Shown: positions 10,600-23,262 of the stretch, piece after piece | Layout: each line of letters opens with the position of its first letter | Position numbering within the stretch: position 1 is the first letter of the stretch | Assembly (NCBI GenBank): GCA_907163375.1 | Contig: CAJQUW010009248.1 | Span: 62,001 to 126,000, forward strand | DNA length: 64,000 bases | From: Prostheceraeus crozeri | Lineage: Eukaryota > Platyhelminthes > Polycladida > Euryleptidae | Reading direction: 5' to 3' | Program-made: the position numbers and the translations under genes | The notes under the pieces: model-generated | What the model was told of the DNA's origin: nothing | What the model saw: the letters and a program-made list of their open reading frames with translations, nothing else | The model's database searches: none

Positions 10600-13500
10600 A
10601 CGTGATATTGGGACCTAGATAAAGACTCTGACTTTAGAAATACTTTAAAATGAAACATTGACTATTTGCATGTAAGAAATTCATGAAAATCTGAAGGCTG
10701 CATTTGGATTTGCATAATTACACACTGATAGAATAATCTGAAATATAGCAGTGGTACTCCAGAAAAAGCATTTTATTTACATTGAATTGATGAGTGATAT
10801 TTATCCATAAACCATGCCACCGTTCTCAGTGAGGAAGATTCTTCGTCAATTATATGCACAATTGACTGGCATGAAATGTTGTCAGCTTATCTTAAATCTT
10901 CATAATTATGAAAAACAAATGCCATCAGATTTTAGAGGATATATTTTCCTTTCACAAACATTTCCATGCTTGTGTGGAGAAAGAATGTCAGCAATTACCT
11001 CAAGTAATGAGCTAAGCTTCCTGTCTCATGTGCCTATTATCTAGTCGCCGTTTTTGTTTACATGAGAAAGGTGATTGATTAATTTTTTCCACTATTTCAG
11101 ACTTGGATGGAAGATAAGTTACATTCTCACATGATATTTTATTTGATTAAAAAAAGCGTTTTTTGGTACTGTCCAGGATTCGTTATAATAAATCTGATTT
11201 GTATTATTCCATTGATATTGCACTACATGTGAATGTTGATGTAGCAGCTGTTTTGTATTGCGGATGCTTAGCAAATTGACATAATTTTTTATAAAGCACC
11301 GAACAATGGAGTGTGAATCTTAAATTGTCAAAGCATCAGCTTAAATTCTGCTGGTCTTTATACAAATTGTAGATCCACATGTATATGAAGAGTTTGGATG
11401 CAAAACACGATAAGCCCCATTGACATCTAGATGCGAAGAGCAATAACTGCCATGCTTGCTTGCAAAGCGTGACAAGCGCCACTTCATCCACGAAGAACAG
11501 CAGCGTCTGACGTTTGTACGTACTGAGGACTTGGCTTGAGATCGCACCGCTTGTCTCGTTGCAAGCAAAAACAAAAAGGTCTCGAGGGAAATTGATTTCG
11601 GGTTCTCCCACATTTGGGGACTGTTGAAAGATTTTCCAAGGCACCGCATTGGAAACTGTGTGTGCTATGTGTCGGCAACGTGTGTCAGGAGATTTGTGGG
11701 CCTACAACTTTATAGATTCCACTATTGCCCTGGCTTCCCAATTGGCTGTCATGCAAAACGCTATATTGTTTGTGGTTCATTTTTTATCAGAAACTTTTAT
11801 CAGAAAGACAACCTTTGTACGTAATTGTCGACTGTGACTACTTGTAACATACCGTACAACAAGCTTTAACAAGCTTCGTTCGATGAAAATATATGTTTTA
11901 GACAGCTTTCGTGTTTCTACAGTATTTTGTAACTGGTAATACCGGTGTCATCAATGTTCAAATGCCGAAAGACTGATTTTTAAAAAGGGTCGGGTACCCA
12001 AGTCACGCCATCATTGGTACTGAAACGATAAAAAGATATGTATTAAAAGATGTGATTGTAAGGAAATATACAATTTAAAATTAGATTAATTTTCGACAAA
12101 TATTTTGCACATAAGTAGCGTATCATGAACTCCAAATCGTTCTTTATAGATAGGTTTTAGTCTATTTTCATTATTTTGCATAAACAAAGGCACAATGAGG
12201 TTCCTAACATTGATCAAAATCGTGCCAGCGAAACTTATTTTCATGGTGAGAAAATGTCACCCTCGGGCACAATTTGGTTAACCCATCTCATATCTTAATT
12301 ATCAGCATCAAACATCAAAACTGAAGATTTGTGTTAGTCAAAAAATCGTTCAATAACGTGATATTTTCGGCACAAAAATTCACGGTTTTTTTCAAAACAG
12401 CCATGAATGAAGGTTATCGGAATAATAAAAGTTTTCAAGTCAAATGGTTTCCTGAAATCCCATTTTAGTTTTCGAAAAGGATTCTTTAAGTCACATATTA
12501 ATGGTTTTCAGACCTGATGATGCAGTTGTACGCTTGTCTGCATGTGAATCTCTTTTCAGTTTCATTTTGAGACCTAAATCAAAAAAACCGACGGCCGTTG
12601 TGCAGTGTATATGATTATTATTAACCATTACCGTATTAACCGTCAAAAAATGTTTGTTCGATTATTTCAACCATGATGCTAATTGAAATTCAAATAGACT
12701 TGGATCTGTGCACATAGGCCTTTTAATGTCATCGATGCATTTGCTTTTTATTATTAACTTTTGCAATTGCGGGCATTTTGAACGGCTACGTTGACACCTG
12801 CTTAGTTCTGATATGTTTTTGAGCATACTATATATTAGCACTCAGATTTCGTCTTTTACTTCCCGATGATGGACACTGGATGGTGACAAAAATTTATTGC
12901 ATAAATTGATAATAAAAAGTAAATGTAGGCATCATTTATTTGGTTCTTCCCAAACTTTTCACTAAATACTCAACACAATAATGATCACATTTAACTGTGC
13001 CGGTTGGATTATTAAGATATAACATTACTATCAATAAAATTTTATTTCTTTGCACCTGTTGAAAAGTTGATATTTATATGTAAAATAGACTGTGCAAATG
13101 TATGCTTCTCAGCGTCTGGACACCTCTTCAGCTCATGAAGAATTATCATTCAGTGCATGGACAAATATTAGTACAATAGGTTTAAAACTTCATTACTATA
13201 TTTTGTGAAAAGATTAATTTTTCAATTAAATATCCTTTTTCGTGCGATAGTAGTTCATTATTTGATGTTGCACCTAGATGTCATTGAATTACATTTTCTA
13301 CAAGGAGAACTCTTGTGTCCACACAGTGTCCTTTTGTTTTCTTATCAAAATATAGAGAAGGGTTTCATCGTTAGGCTCCTTCTGGCCTCTTTTGAAAAAC
13401 CCAAGAAATTTTCTCCAATGATCTTTCAACTGAATCAACTCCACTTACAACTACAAGTGTCAACACTTCATTTCAAGATAATGTACTCGTAGAATACAAT

Positions 13501-13990
13501 ACTTGTTTGCATCCATCTCGTTTACCATACAATTGCATCTCATTTAATGCTTTTCAATTAGACAGTGAACATTTAAGGAACTTTAATGGCAAATGACAAT
13601 CAATTGTCAAAACCATTTCTGAATCGTTTTAGCTATTTGACAATTCCCTCGGGCGTTTATAAACTAACAATTAATTTGAGATTCTTGTTTTGTACCACAG
13701 GATTTTGGTTTTACATGCCCCGTCTCTGATTGGCTGATTGAAAACAACACACAAAATGTCTGGTATCCATCCTTCCTATGTCCTTGGTAGTGAGTGGATG
13801 AGAGTGTAGGTGATATACAACAGCATCCTTTGATGGGAGCTGAAGAATTGTTATCAAAATGTAGTCAGAAGCAATAACCTGAATGCAATTCGGCGAGAGT
13901 CGCAATAAAAGCCAAGCAATCCAACTCAACTCCTCCATCATCGTGTTACCGCCGCACCATCTCAGCGGCCTTTCTCACGTCACGCGTCAC
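10600..13990. other. A+T-rich stretch without a supported gene
   Basis: Several open frames of 60-115 codons occur (for example 11336-11678 in three overlapping frames and 13205-13492), but none shows a domain or biased composition. The triple overlap near 11.5 kb suggests a chance lack of stops. Confidence 0.5.
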
Positions 13991-14049
13991 GCCTCCTCCG
14001 TGACGGTTTTGACAATTTGAAGATGTGGAATATGCAAGTCAACAACGGT

Positions 14050-14335
14050 CCTCTTTTTCTAAAGTGTGCCTCCAAATCAATCGCTGCCACCCGGAGACGA
14101 CCTCCTCGAATGCAATGGGTCCGACTGAACCAACTCCGCTCCAACACCGCTCGCGTGGCTGCAACCCTCCAGCGATTGGGCTTTCGACAATCCGCCTCCT
14201 GTGCTTGTTGTCATCCAGCTCAAACAGTGGACGCATAATCTCGCAATGCGGAGGCCACAGGTCTCCTGGTGACCTGCAACTCATTCGTGATCCTGATACT
14301 GGCTTGAGAAATTGGCTTCAAGAGTTAAAAATTGA
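14050..14335 (+). pseudogene. Non-LTR retrotransposon C-terminal Cys-motif remnant
   Basis: The forward frame reads MQWVRLNQLRSNTAR, then CACCHPAQTVD, and after a one-base shift IISQCGGHR ... IRDPDTGLRNWL. This order (Trp ... LNxLRS..R ... CxCC...T.DHI...C) is the C-terminal zinc-knuckle block that follows RT in several non-LTR families. Local G+C is higher than in surrounding DNA. The rest of the element was not found; one frameshift is visible. Confidence 0.5.
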
Positions 14336-14977
14336 ACTTCAAATTTGCGTGTTTGGCATACGAATACATACGTGTACACGTGTATACTTGAATGTCACTG
14401 CACTGAACAAAACATATCATTTTGAAGAAGACGTGAGACATAGGGAAGAATGTGTTTCGGCTCTGCGAGCACCTGACATTTGAAATCAGGTGACAGAAAA
14501 TGAAGGATGTGCTCAGAATTGCCTAAGAGTGTGTTGTGCAGTCTTATCGACGTTGACATTCAATATTGTAGGAGATTCTGGAGCGCTCTACTCGTGCAAT
14601 CACAGTGATCACCGCAAATAATTTAATTAGCTCTTTGCTGAATATTTTAAAGCATTTTTCGTCATCTTCTGTAATTGCAACAAATAATGGAGTAGTATTC
14701 AAAATAATGTGACCTTAGTAAACTTGTTTCAGAGACTCTGAGTTGAGAATTGGGCTGAGAACTCGAAAGACTAACAAACATATTGAAAATGTGCAGGAAA
14801 AGCAAATATCTGTTTCTAACTTCAATCTTTTAATGAGAATAAGCTCTAGGCGTGTGACATCATTTGCCTCATTTTGTTTATTGACGACATTTTTTTCCTT
14901 TTCTTCTTTTTTCCTCTGATTTATTGTCAATAATTGTTCTATTTTATCTAATGTAAATATTCATTCCTTTATTAAGC
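14336..14977. other. Intergenic stretch without recognisable features
   Basis: No supported gene or repeat found. Confidence 0.5.
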
Positions 14978-14978
14978 A

Positions 14979-15252
14979 CACTGTAAACTGTAGATTACGA
15001 AAGCTGGCTGATTTTTCACTACGAAACCGATGTACAAAACGAGAATAACAAAATGTACGAAAGCACTATTGTTCGTGTTAAAAAGACAACGAAAATGATT
15101 AGCTTCCCTATTGGATGATTAAGATAATACAATAGGAAAGCCAATCGCTTTCGCAGTGTATGGTCACGAACAATAGCGTTTTCCTACATTCTGCTATTCT
15201 CCCTTTCTACATCGGTTTCGTAAGTATCTTTCGTATCGTACAGTTTACAGTG
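14979..15252. mobile_element. Palindromic MITE with CACTGTAAACTGTA ends
   Basis: The 274-bp unit is almost wholly a palindrome. Its left arm starts CACTGTAAACTGTA, and the right arm ends with the reverse complement. Both arms share TACGAAAG, ACGAAACCGATGTA and CTATTGTTCGTG blocks. It has no coding capacity. It shares the first nine terminal bases with the larger element at 43353-44336. Confidence 0.75.
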
Positions 15253-15519
15253 TACTTCTTAATTCTGGGGCATATGTCTGTCGATTGACTGTTGTGGTTG
15301 CCTGTATCATTGTTTGCTGCCTGTTGTCGGATTTCTATGGCATTGTGCATTTGTGATGTGAGTTAGTGTGAAAAGCTACAACAAAAGTCTGGTCTCGCCA
15401 TTTGTTTCAATTGTTATCATGACCTGTGCCTGAAGGGAAGAAAGGTCCTCAATATTATAGCTATCAAGAAACACATCGTTTTACTTGAGCATGTAATCCA
15501 AGAGACTTGGAGCTGTGAA

Positions 15520-16100
15520 CATGGACTGCAAATAAATAAAAGAAAATGCAAAGTTATGATTATCAAAAAGGAAATCTGCCCTTACGTCATCCTTATGACA
15601 TTGATGTAGTGAAAGAGTTAAAGATTCTTCATTTACAGTAATGACCTCAAGTGGACTCTCCATACAGATGTGATTGTTCGAAGAGCTGGCAGCATAATCC
15701 ACATTTTTAAGAAACTGAAGAACAACTTGCCTGTGGAATGTCTAATATCTCAGTACATAATGGTCCTATCTTGAACTTGCTTGAGTATTGTTGACCAATA
15801 TTTATTGGTATGAGTGCCGGAAATCAGGATAAACTAGAGAAAGTTCGTCGACGTTGTCACCGGATCGCTGGCGGAGATTACTGACAAATGCTCCAACTTC
15901 GCTCCTTTGTGGCTACGACGTTATGAGCGTGACCTTAAAGTTCTACACCAGCTCGAAAGCAATGACAGCACACTTCATCATATTTGTCCAAAACCATATC
16001 AACGCTCCAGACATTTTGAGCCTCCATTGCCACGCACAAGCAGGAGGCACAACTCATTTCTTCCATTACTTATTCGTATATGCTTACTGCATTAATTTAC
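15520..16100 (+). pseudogene. LINE ORF2 3'-terminal remnant
   Basis: Forward frames carry LQINKRKCKVMIIKK (as in the LxxNxxKT block after RT motif C), then SNDLKWTLHTD (as in 'LGVxxxxxLKWxxHV') and finally LKVLHQLES ... PRTSRRHNSFLP, which matches the C-terminal block of the LINE at 5703 (TLRRQNSFFP). Frameshifts and stops lie between the blocks. It is therefore a decayed 3' end of a CR1/Jockey-like LINE. Confidence 0.65.
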
Positions 16101-16104
16101 TTTT

Positions 16105-18110
16105 TGACTCCGAAACATTTGCGATTGTAATTTTCATTTTTTTAAATATATATATGTACTAATTCTACTACTTGGGTTCTAATATACGTGTAATTTGTTT
16201 AATTGAATATATTTCAGTAGCTATTTCATTGAGCACTGCAAATCTATTTTTATTGGCAACTCGGGATCGCAAGGACCTTGACATAAATGAAGATCATTTA
16301 ATGAAGCCCGTTAACTTTGAGAATAATTATAAACCAATACATTGTGTGGTTCTGGCCATGGTCTGTGCCATTTACTGTGAATTCTCTGATTGTCTGAGCG
16401 GTGCAAAAAGCAATAGCCAATGTTTCTGACATTCGCAATTAAAATCGCACGGACTATCACAACACTGATTTAAATCTAAAAACTTAGTAAGCAAGACCAT
16501 TGTGTGGTATGTCATACTTACTGAAATTTCTAACTTTAAGAGACTACAACGCTTGCGGTGAATTTTCACCAACTTTGAGATGAGCTAAAACATCATTAGG
16601 ACACAAATAGTTTACGGAAACCAATGCCAAAATGGCGCAATTGCCTTTGATGTTGTATACTTTGATATGAGTAGCTCATACTTTCAAACCTTACCTTTGT
16701 TTCATCTAATGGCTTTGATTTTTGCTCAATTCCTTTGATTTTAGATTCCTATTCAATTGATTTACAAGCAATTATTTCTCGGATGAAAACAATTACAAGC
16801 TAAAACGATGGAAATCTACCGGTATTAAATGTTGATTGCGCTAATGCTTTCGTTCCGAAAGTTATTCGGACATTCGTTGATGCCGCATGAGGATATCGAC
16901 ATCAAAGACTGAGTCATTTTGAATAGTTTACCTGTTATCAATTACAGTCTGTCGACGAATGCTTGATTAAAATAATCACACAATCTAACGGGAATCGGGC
17001 TTGATTTGAAATTAAAATTGTACTGTAGATGAAAGCTTTGGAAGACGGAAACCGATACCCATTGATAAGAGCCACTTGTATTATATTGTAGTGTGGCGGA
17101 AGGCATTGAACTTCAAAATGGGACGGACGGGTTTGAAACTGCTGAGATTGAAAATAAATTAACTGCATGCAAGGAAAGCTGACGTGTCTTTGGTATTATC
17201 AGCGAGATAATTCAACTGTGCACCGAACTGTCAGAAAATCTTATAGAACTTCGAACAAGAAGTGTTAAAAAATGCAATCATAAATAGCGCTCAAATAATA
17301 TTCAATTCCGACAGGATATCAAAGCTATTCTTGAATAAGATGAAGCGAATAAAGATTGAGGATAGCTAGAAAATTCAGGAATTGTTTTGCGGGAATATTC
17401 TATTCTGTTCACACTAATTGATGAATGAAGCAATAAAAGTATATCGCATAAATAGCGTATCTATTTGCGTTTTGCGCACGTATCCTTGTCACAACGCGTC
17501 TGATGTGTGTGTTATTTCGGTGTCAAGTCGAAATGGTTTCCATAATGGTCTTGATGAGACTGTTCTAGGGACCGCCACAAAATATAGTTTTGAAACAGAA
17601 ACAATTTCAGCAGTATATAAAATATGGGCGTCTGTTAAAATTTGAGCCGAAAAATCAATCTCATCTGACATGACAGTTTCAACTTCTAGAAATTGACAGA
17701 GACTTTTGACTTTCTGGCTATTATTTTATCAGATGATTTTATTACATTACAATTAATGATTTATACATTTTTTGAATCATAAAAATTCTAATGCTGAAAT
17801 CATTTCCATTATCAAATTTTTGTTTTGTGGTTTCTTTTTGGGCAGTTTTATGAAGATCATCTTCAGGACCATTTTGTACGAAGACCATTTTGACCTGGAC
17901 CCGCTGTTTAAGTCTATATCCTCTTAGTTGTACAATCGGTGACTGCTCTGTTCTACCAAAGTTATGTCAGCCAACAGCATGAGCATTTTATAAACAACAT
18001 TGACATCCGCCAATTGTCATCTATTCATTAACTATACACCAATACCTTCAACACAATGTTTCAATGAATTACGAATGACAATGCTGTTATTGACAACAAA
18101 GGTCTGTCGC
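16105..18110. other. A+T-rich stretch without recognisable features
   Basis: Only short chance open frames; no inverted or tandem repeats noticed. Confidence 0.5.
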
Positions 18111-18114
18111 AGTA

Positions 18115-18272
18115 CATTGAATATCTAACACTATTAAGTCAATACAAGACGCCAAAATCTTTGATTCCCCGACCGCACTCGCCTGACCTAGGAATCGAAC
18201 CGAAGTCCTCGGTGGAGACGAGATCGCACCTTCTTCACTAAGCCACGCTAACGGTTCAAAGGAGTGCGAGTG
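18115..18272 (-). mobile_element. tRNA-derived SINE, reverse copy
   Basis: On the reverse strand a tRNA-like head has an A-box-like GTGGCTTAGTGAAG and a B-box GGTTCGATTCC (18191-18201), followed by a tail region with GGGGAATCAAAG and AGATATTCAATG. A second copy lies 136 bp away in opposite orientation. Confidence 0.65.
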
Positions 18273-18407
18273 AAGGCAAAAGTCATTTCCAAGTGATATC
18301 AACAGCGTATTGTCCTATTATTATTGACAGAATACTACCAGCAATCATGTTGTAGCGAGACAGCATATCAGCATGTCATTCGAATACGTCACACAGTAGA
18401 TTGACGA

Positions 18408-18571
18408 CACTCGCATTCTTTTTGTACCGTCAGCGTGGCCTAGTGAAGAAGGTGCGAGTTCGTCTCCATCGTGGACTTCAGTTCGATTCCTATGTCGGAC
18501 GAGTGCGGTTGGGGAATCAAGGGTGCTGGTGTATTGTATTGACAGTTGTCATTCTCTTTAGATATTCAATG
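18408..18571 (+). mobile_element. tRNA-derived SINE, forward copy
   Basis: Same unit as at 18115-18272: CACTCGCA start, A-box-like GTGGCCTAGTGAAG, B-box-like AGTTCGATTCC, then GGGGAATCAAGG and AGATATTCAATG. Substitutions and small indels between the copies suggest independent insertions of an older family. Confidence 0.65.
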
Positions 18572-18574
18572 ATG

Positions 18575-19960
18575 CTATTATATCCGCAAAATCAGTATGA
18601 AATAAAAAGGCATTTATTTCATTCTTCATGTCTAAGCCGCTATTCTTGTTGAATTTAAATGAGGAATGACATTTCGACATAAAGTGAACATGACTTTGTT
18701 GACTCACTTAGACACATAGATATTGACAACAGCAGCTGACATCAACAAAGAAACACTGTAGACTGTAGCAATCAAAATGACGCAAAACAAATCGGGGGAT
18801 CAAGAAAAGCAAAAACAAATATAAAATCATGATTAGGACGAAGTATAGCAAATTAATAAAAGAAACTCACAAAAGTTTCAAATAGAAAAGAAACTCTTTC
18901 TGTGCACCCAAATTTCCGTTTTAAACCGTCATCGGTTTAAATTTTTACTGCCAATTGTAGGAAGTGTCTATATAAAAGTGTTGCAGCCACCTTTCCGAAT
19001 TATTTCATTAGTACAATATTAATTTGTATCATTAATTTTATTTAAATCCATGCTGAGATTACTGATGTCAAGAGTTTATCTGACCATATACGGAAAAATT
19101 TTGATCCTTTAAACGTTTTGTAAATAATAAGAAAAGCCTCTCTTAATTTTAAATTTATTGAACACAACATGCTTCAACCAACTCCCCTTCACGTTCAACG
19201 TTGGACTAAGGTGACAGAGACAGCTGTCATCACAATTTGACGAATCTTTGACGAAGCATGCATCGATTGATTTGTCAAATTGTTTTCACTTGCACCGCTG
19301 TCACACAGAATAGGGTGTCTTCCATCTTCAATTTGGGATTGCCCTTTTATTGTGTGTAGAAAATAATGCAACCTATCACACAGGAAAAGTTATAAGGCGT
19401 CGTCCATCGGACATAAAACATGAAATCATGCAGCTGAGGAAGTTCATTTCCATCATCCATCAGGCGTCAGCCGCGAAACTGTTATGCAATGAGAACAATG
19501 TGAAGTGACGTCTGAGGGAAGATATAGGAAGCTGTGATTTGTGAAGAAGAAGCAGTGTATCAGAAAACAGCTCTTTGTTCACCATGTCAGACGAGGACAA
19601 GAATGAGGGAGAGAAGAGCTTAGACAGTTGCCACCGCAACGGTTAATAGTAAAAAAATAGCCATGACTGAATCGGAAATGGATTTCCCTAGTATGACTGC
19701 ATGGATGATGGAGGACGCCTTAATCTGTATCCCTTCAGAAGAGGTCAGTCTTTTGTCCACTTGTGAATAAAACAACATTCGCCGTTTTTGCAGGAGATGA
19801 GGAAATTTGAAGAACTGTCCGGTAAAGAAGAGTTGTTCTGCAACACTTGATGGTTTGTCTTCAAGTCAGGGATCTACAATCAGGAGTTCGAGTGCACTTC
19901 ATCATACATTTGTCGGCCTCCTTTTTAGCAAACCTGGTGGAACTCAATCCAGTCATTTAA
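18575..19960. other. Intergenic stretch without a supported gene
   Basis: No domain-bearing frame seen. A short frame near 19660-19735 is followed by GTCAGT and a later TTTTTGCAG, which could be an exon edge, but nothing confirms it. Confidence 0.4.
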
Positions 19961-19964
19961 ATCT

Positions 19965-20212
19965 GAGATGCCTCTCGAAAAATTAGCCGACAGACAGAAC
20001 GAGTTTCTGCAGTGAACGAGGCCGAAAGTGAGACTTTCACAGAATGAAGTACACCCTATGCCTACTACGAATCTGCACATCTGCCGAGTTCTAGTGCGTT
20101 CCTCTTCTTGTCAGACAAGATCAAAGAAAAATACTTGTAAATCCAATGGGACGCAGATTGCAGTTTTTGGCTAAAATGAAATTTTCTATGTTTTCTCTGA
20201 TTAAACGAAAAC
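19965..20212 (+). repeat. Host flank repeat, left member of an inverted pair
   Basis: This sequence lies just outside the left end of Polinton copy A. It matches the reverse complement of 42074-42300 beyond the right end, with shared blocks such as AGAACGAGTTTCT, GTTCCTCTTCTTGT and GATCAAAGAAAAA. The match is diverged, so it predates the insertion or reflects an older repeat. Confidence 0.7.
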
Positions 20213-20218
20213 TACTGA

Positions 20219-20909
20219 AGTAGTAAGTAAAACTCCACTTCTGGACCGCGCAAGATGGCCGCCGTCGCTGACGTCCCCCCCTCTGGAACGGCAGAGTGTC
20301 GTGGTCGGCCGCCGCGGTGCTTTGAGTCTGACTCCCCCCCCCTCTGGAACGACAGAGTGTCGTGGTGTGCCGGCCAAGTGAGTCCGAAAGGTTCGCTGAC
20401 GTCCCCCCCCTCTGGCCGGCCGTCGTATAGCGCGCGGTGATGTGCTGTCCAGGTTGGCGTGGTGTGCCGGCCAGGTTGGGAGGGTGGACTGTTGTAGCTC
20501 ACCTGAAAAAATCCTAAGTGTCAGAGTGGCTTTGTATGGGTAAAATTTTGAAATTTTTCCAAAGTGTGTCATTTCGACCTGGGACCTTCACCAAAACATT
20601 TTTCATCAAATTTCACGGACCCCCCCCCCCCCGACAGCAATCTTCTAACTTTGGTTCTAGTGAGCGGATTTTGTCTTACAGCTACTCGTTTGAAAGAGGA
20701 GAAAAAACTGCTCGACGCCATTTTTGCCGCGAGTCAATCGGACCAGCCGTTCAAAAGTTAGAGCTGTTACAAGATTTTAGGTCGGAGCTCACCTGAAAAA
20801 ATCCTAAGTGTCAGAGTGGCTTTGTATGGGTAAAATTTTGAAAATTTTCCAAAGTGTCGCATTTCGACCTGGGAGCTTCACCAAAACATTTTTCATCAAA
20901 TTTCTCCGA
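20219..20909 (+). repeat. Polinton A left terminal inverted repeat
   Basis: About 690 bp matching the reverse complement of 41216-41859 with small indels. The outer half holds runs of 7-10 C followed by CTCTGG and GGCAGAGTGTCGTGG units. The inner half holds two direct copies of a unit starting AGCTCACCTGAAAAAATCC (20499 and 20787). Confidence 0.9.
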
Positions 20910-21036
20910 ACGAGGGGGGGCAGGTTAGTGAAATTTGATGAAACATGTTTTGGTAAAGGTCCCAGGTCGAAATTCGGAAGTTTTAAATTTTTCAAAATTT
21001 TCACCACACTGGAGCTCTCACACTTAGGAATTTTTT
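20787..21036. repeat. Subterminal hairpin inside Polinton A left end
   Basis: The unit at 20787-20909 is followed by a diverged reverse-complement copy at 20928-21036 (GTGAAATTTGATGAAACATG ... TCACACTTAGGAATTTTTTC). A matching third unit is not seen at the right end, so this is an asymmetry of the left side. Confidence 0.7.
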
Positions 21037-21204
21037 CACTTGTGGCATGTTACATGGACATGTGCCAACGGACCGACTTCCCGTGGTCATATGAGAATGG
21101 TTCAGGTGTCATATGATAGAGAATGATAAGACGAATCGTTTGCAACAAACCGCATGTCGCTACAATGAATACTTTCGGAGATAGAGCCATTTTAAGTTTT
21201 CTTC

Positions 21205-21275
21205 CGAGCATATATAAACCCCCGACAACGTAAGTCTGATCACTTCATCGAAAGACGAGGTAAGCGACGGTCGTC
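21205..21275 (+). promoter_or_regulatory. TATA-box promoter and possible 5' exon for the coiled-coil gene
   Basis: CATATATAAA at about 21208 is followed some 40 bp later by GACGAG|GTAAGCG, a good splice donor. An acceptor-like TTATCTTACAG ends near 21821, 20 bp before the next Met. The spliced leader is inferred, not shown. Confidence 0.45.
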
Positions 21276-21840
21276 GCTCTGAGCTCCCGATATCGGGTGT
21301 TTCAAAGGACTCTATCTTTTGAAGTAGGCAAGCTATCTTCTTACTTCAAAGTTTGTATGATAGAGTTTGATAGTGTTTTTACTACTGATAAAATTTTTTA
21401 AAAGTAGTATGAGTAGTAAAATGCGGAATTTTTTAAAAATTCTTAATTTTCAGTTTTTTCAAAGTTTTAACATGTAGACTAAGGTTTTCAAGTATGCTGA
21501 GTTCAAACCTGCTATCAGATTTGAAATTTAACTAAGTGTAAGGCAGTTTTGAGGGGTTAGATCCCAGCTACTGATCACTACCTTTGACTCGGCGTTGCTG
21601 TTACCACTTTGGGGCAGTGACAATGATGTCTTCAGCTGTAAAGAGCGGGTATCGGGGAAGATCTCTCACTTCCCTAGTGATCAGTACAAGGCCTTCGGGC
21701 TGTCGACGGGATCGAGTGCCACTCACTATACTCAAATCTATCATTCTGACTAAGTGTAATGCTTTAGGAATATGACTGTACTACATGATTCAAAACTTAT
21801 ACAAATTTCATTATCTTACAGTTAACAAGAAATCTCAGGC

Positions 21841-23007
21841 ATGGCTAACGATAAGAACCGCAAATTCCATATTAAAATGTGTACCTGTGGGCGAATAAAT
21901 CGCAGCGCGGACGCCAAGGCTCATGTCAAGAAGGCGGGCACCGACCACATGATTATCCTGAATAGGGTTGCGTGTGTGAAGTGTAGAGTGTTGAAGGGTG
22001 ATGAGGATGAGGCGCGTTTTTAGAGAGTGCATGCTGACTGTAGTGGAGGTTTGGTGAATGACTTGCGATTCACGCAGTTGATTGTTGAAGAGAGGGAGCG
22101 AATGTTGGCGATAGAGCGAGAGGGTAAGGTTGAGAATGTTGTTGAGAATGTTGTTGAGAATGATGAGTTGGCGAGAGCAGTTGCGTCGTTGGAGGCTGAG
22201 ATTGGGCGAAAGAGAGTGCTTGAGAGTGATGATGAGGATGATATGGATTTAGATAGGGAGCGTGTGAGGAAGTTGAGCTCTTCGTCGTCGGAGGTGTCAA
22301 ACATTGTCATCACCGACCCCCCGAAGAGCTCATCTTCTCCAAAAGTGAAGAGTGGTGGGATTCGTATGCAGTCGGCGAGGTGGTTAAAGGATGAAGAGAA
22401 AAAGCATGTGCCGCAGCAGATGGCGCATGATTTGTTGGTAAATAAGTATGAGAGTTTGAAGAAGGTGAAGGATGAAGTTGTGAAAGAGTTGGATGAGTTG
22501 AAAAAGAAGGAACTGAAGTCGATGGAGGTAGCGGATGAGAATATTCGAATGAGGCGTAGTGTGACTGATTTGAAGAATAAGACGCGAGAGTTGGAAGAGA
22601 AGAATGATGACTGTCAGAAGAGGGCGAGTGCTGCGGAGAGAAGAATGAGAGATGCAGAAGCGAAGTTTGAGGAGATGATGAAGGAGATGAGTGTGTTGAG
22701 AGCGAGAAATGTTGAGTTGGAGAGGACTGTGGCTCGGCGGGGTGATGAGAGGCAGGCGTTTGAGAAGTTGGAGCGCATGAGGGATGAGTGGAATCGTGTG
22801 AATGAGGATAGGTTGTTTGAGTTTCACATCCCTATTCGGGATAATCATTTGGACGGCGAAGTACTCGTCAATCAAAATCTGGACGAGTCAATAATTTGCT
22901 ATAACGGCCATCCGACGAAAAAATGCCTACATGTCAGCCTGAGAATGCGCGGCCATCTCCACAAATTCTCTATTCGGAAGCGCGCGAGACTGCCAAAGGA
23001 TGGCTAA
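21841..23007 (+). pseudogene. Zinc-binding/coiled-coil protein with one in-frame TAG
   Basis: The frame starts at Met 21841 (MANDKNRKFHIK). It has a small Cys/His cluster (CTC near residue 15, two His, then CVKC), and hits TAG at 22021. The same frame then continues without a break to 23007. The second part is rich in Glu, Lys and Arg with heptad-like repeats over about 200 residues, an acidic patch (DDEDDMDLDRE), a Ser run and a more ordered C-terminal stretch. I do not recognise the family. It sits in the Polinton left arm between the terminal repeat and the polymerase, and may be an accessory or structural protein. Whether the TAG is a disabling mutation or read through cannot be told. Copy B lacks this region. 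Confidence 0.55.
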
Positions 23008-23262
23008 CTTGGTAAGTGAAAAGTAAATAAGATAGTATATCCTATTCTAATACATATCATTTTCATTCCAGATCTTTGCCCGCCTTCACCACCCCATCAA
23101 TTCACTCCCGAGAACGAACCATCGGCTCTCTTAAGGGCCACCTAGGGGCAAGACATGATAGAACCTCCACGCGGTTTGCCCTGGGTAGTCTTCGGACTGG
23201 CGAATACTATCATTAAGTTGAATCTGCTATCAGTCAACTTGAACGTTGCGTCGCGTTAGAGG

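Noticed and set aside
11336-11678. Three overlapping reverse frames around 100 aa
   Set aside because: Open in several frames at once, no motif, no second copy.
16172-16429. 85-aa forward frame
   Set aside because: A+T-rich, no domain or conserved counterpart; likely chance.
20201-20600. Several Pro/Arg-rich open frames on both strands
   Set aside because: They lie in the C-run terminal repeats, occur in all frames because of composition, and change with each repeat indel.
22070-22875. Reverse frames rich in Ser, His and Leu (76-163 aa)
   Set aside because: They are the antisense of the Glu/Lys-rich coiled-coil gene, whose codon use leaves the reverse strand open.
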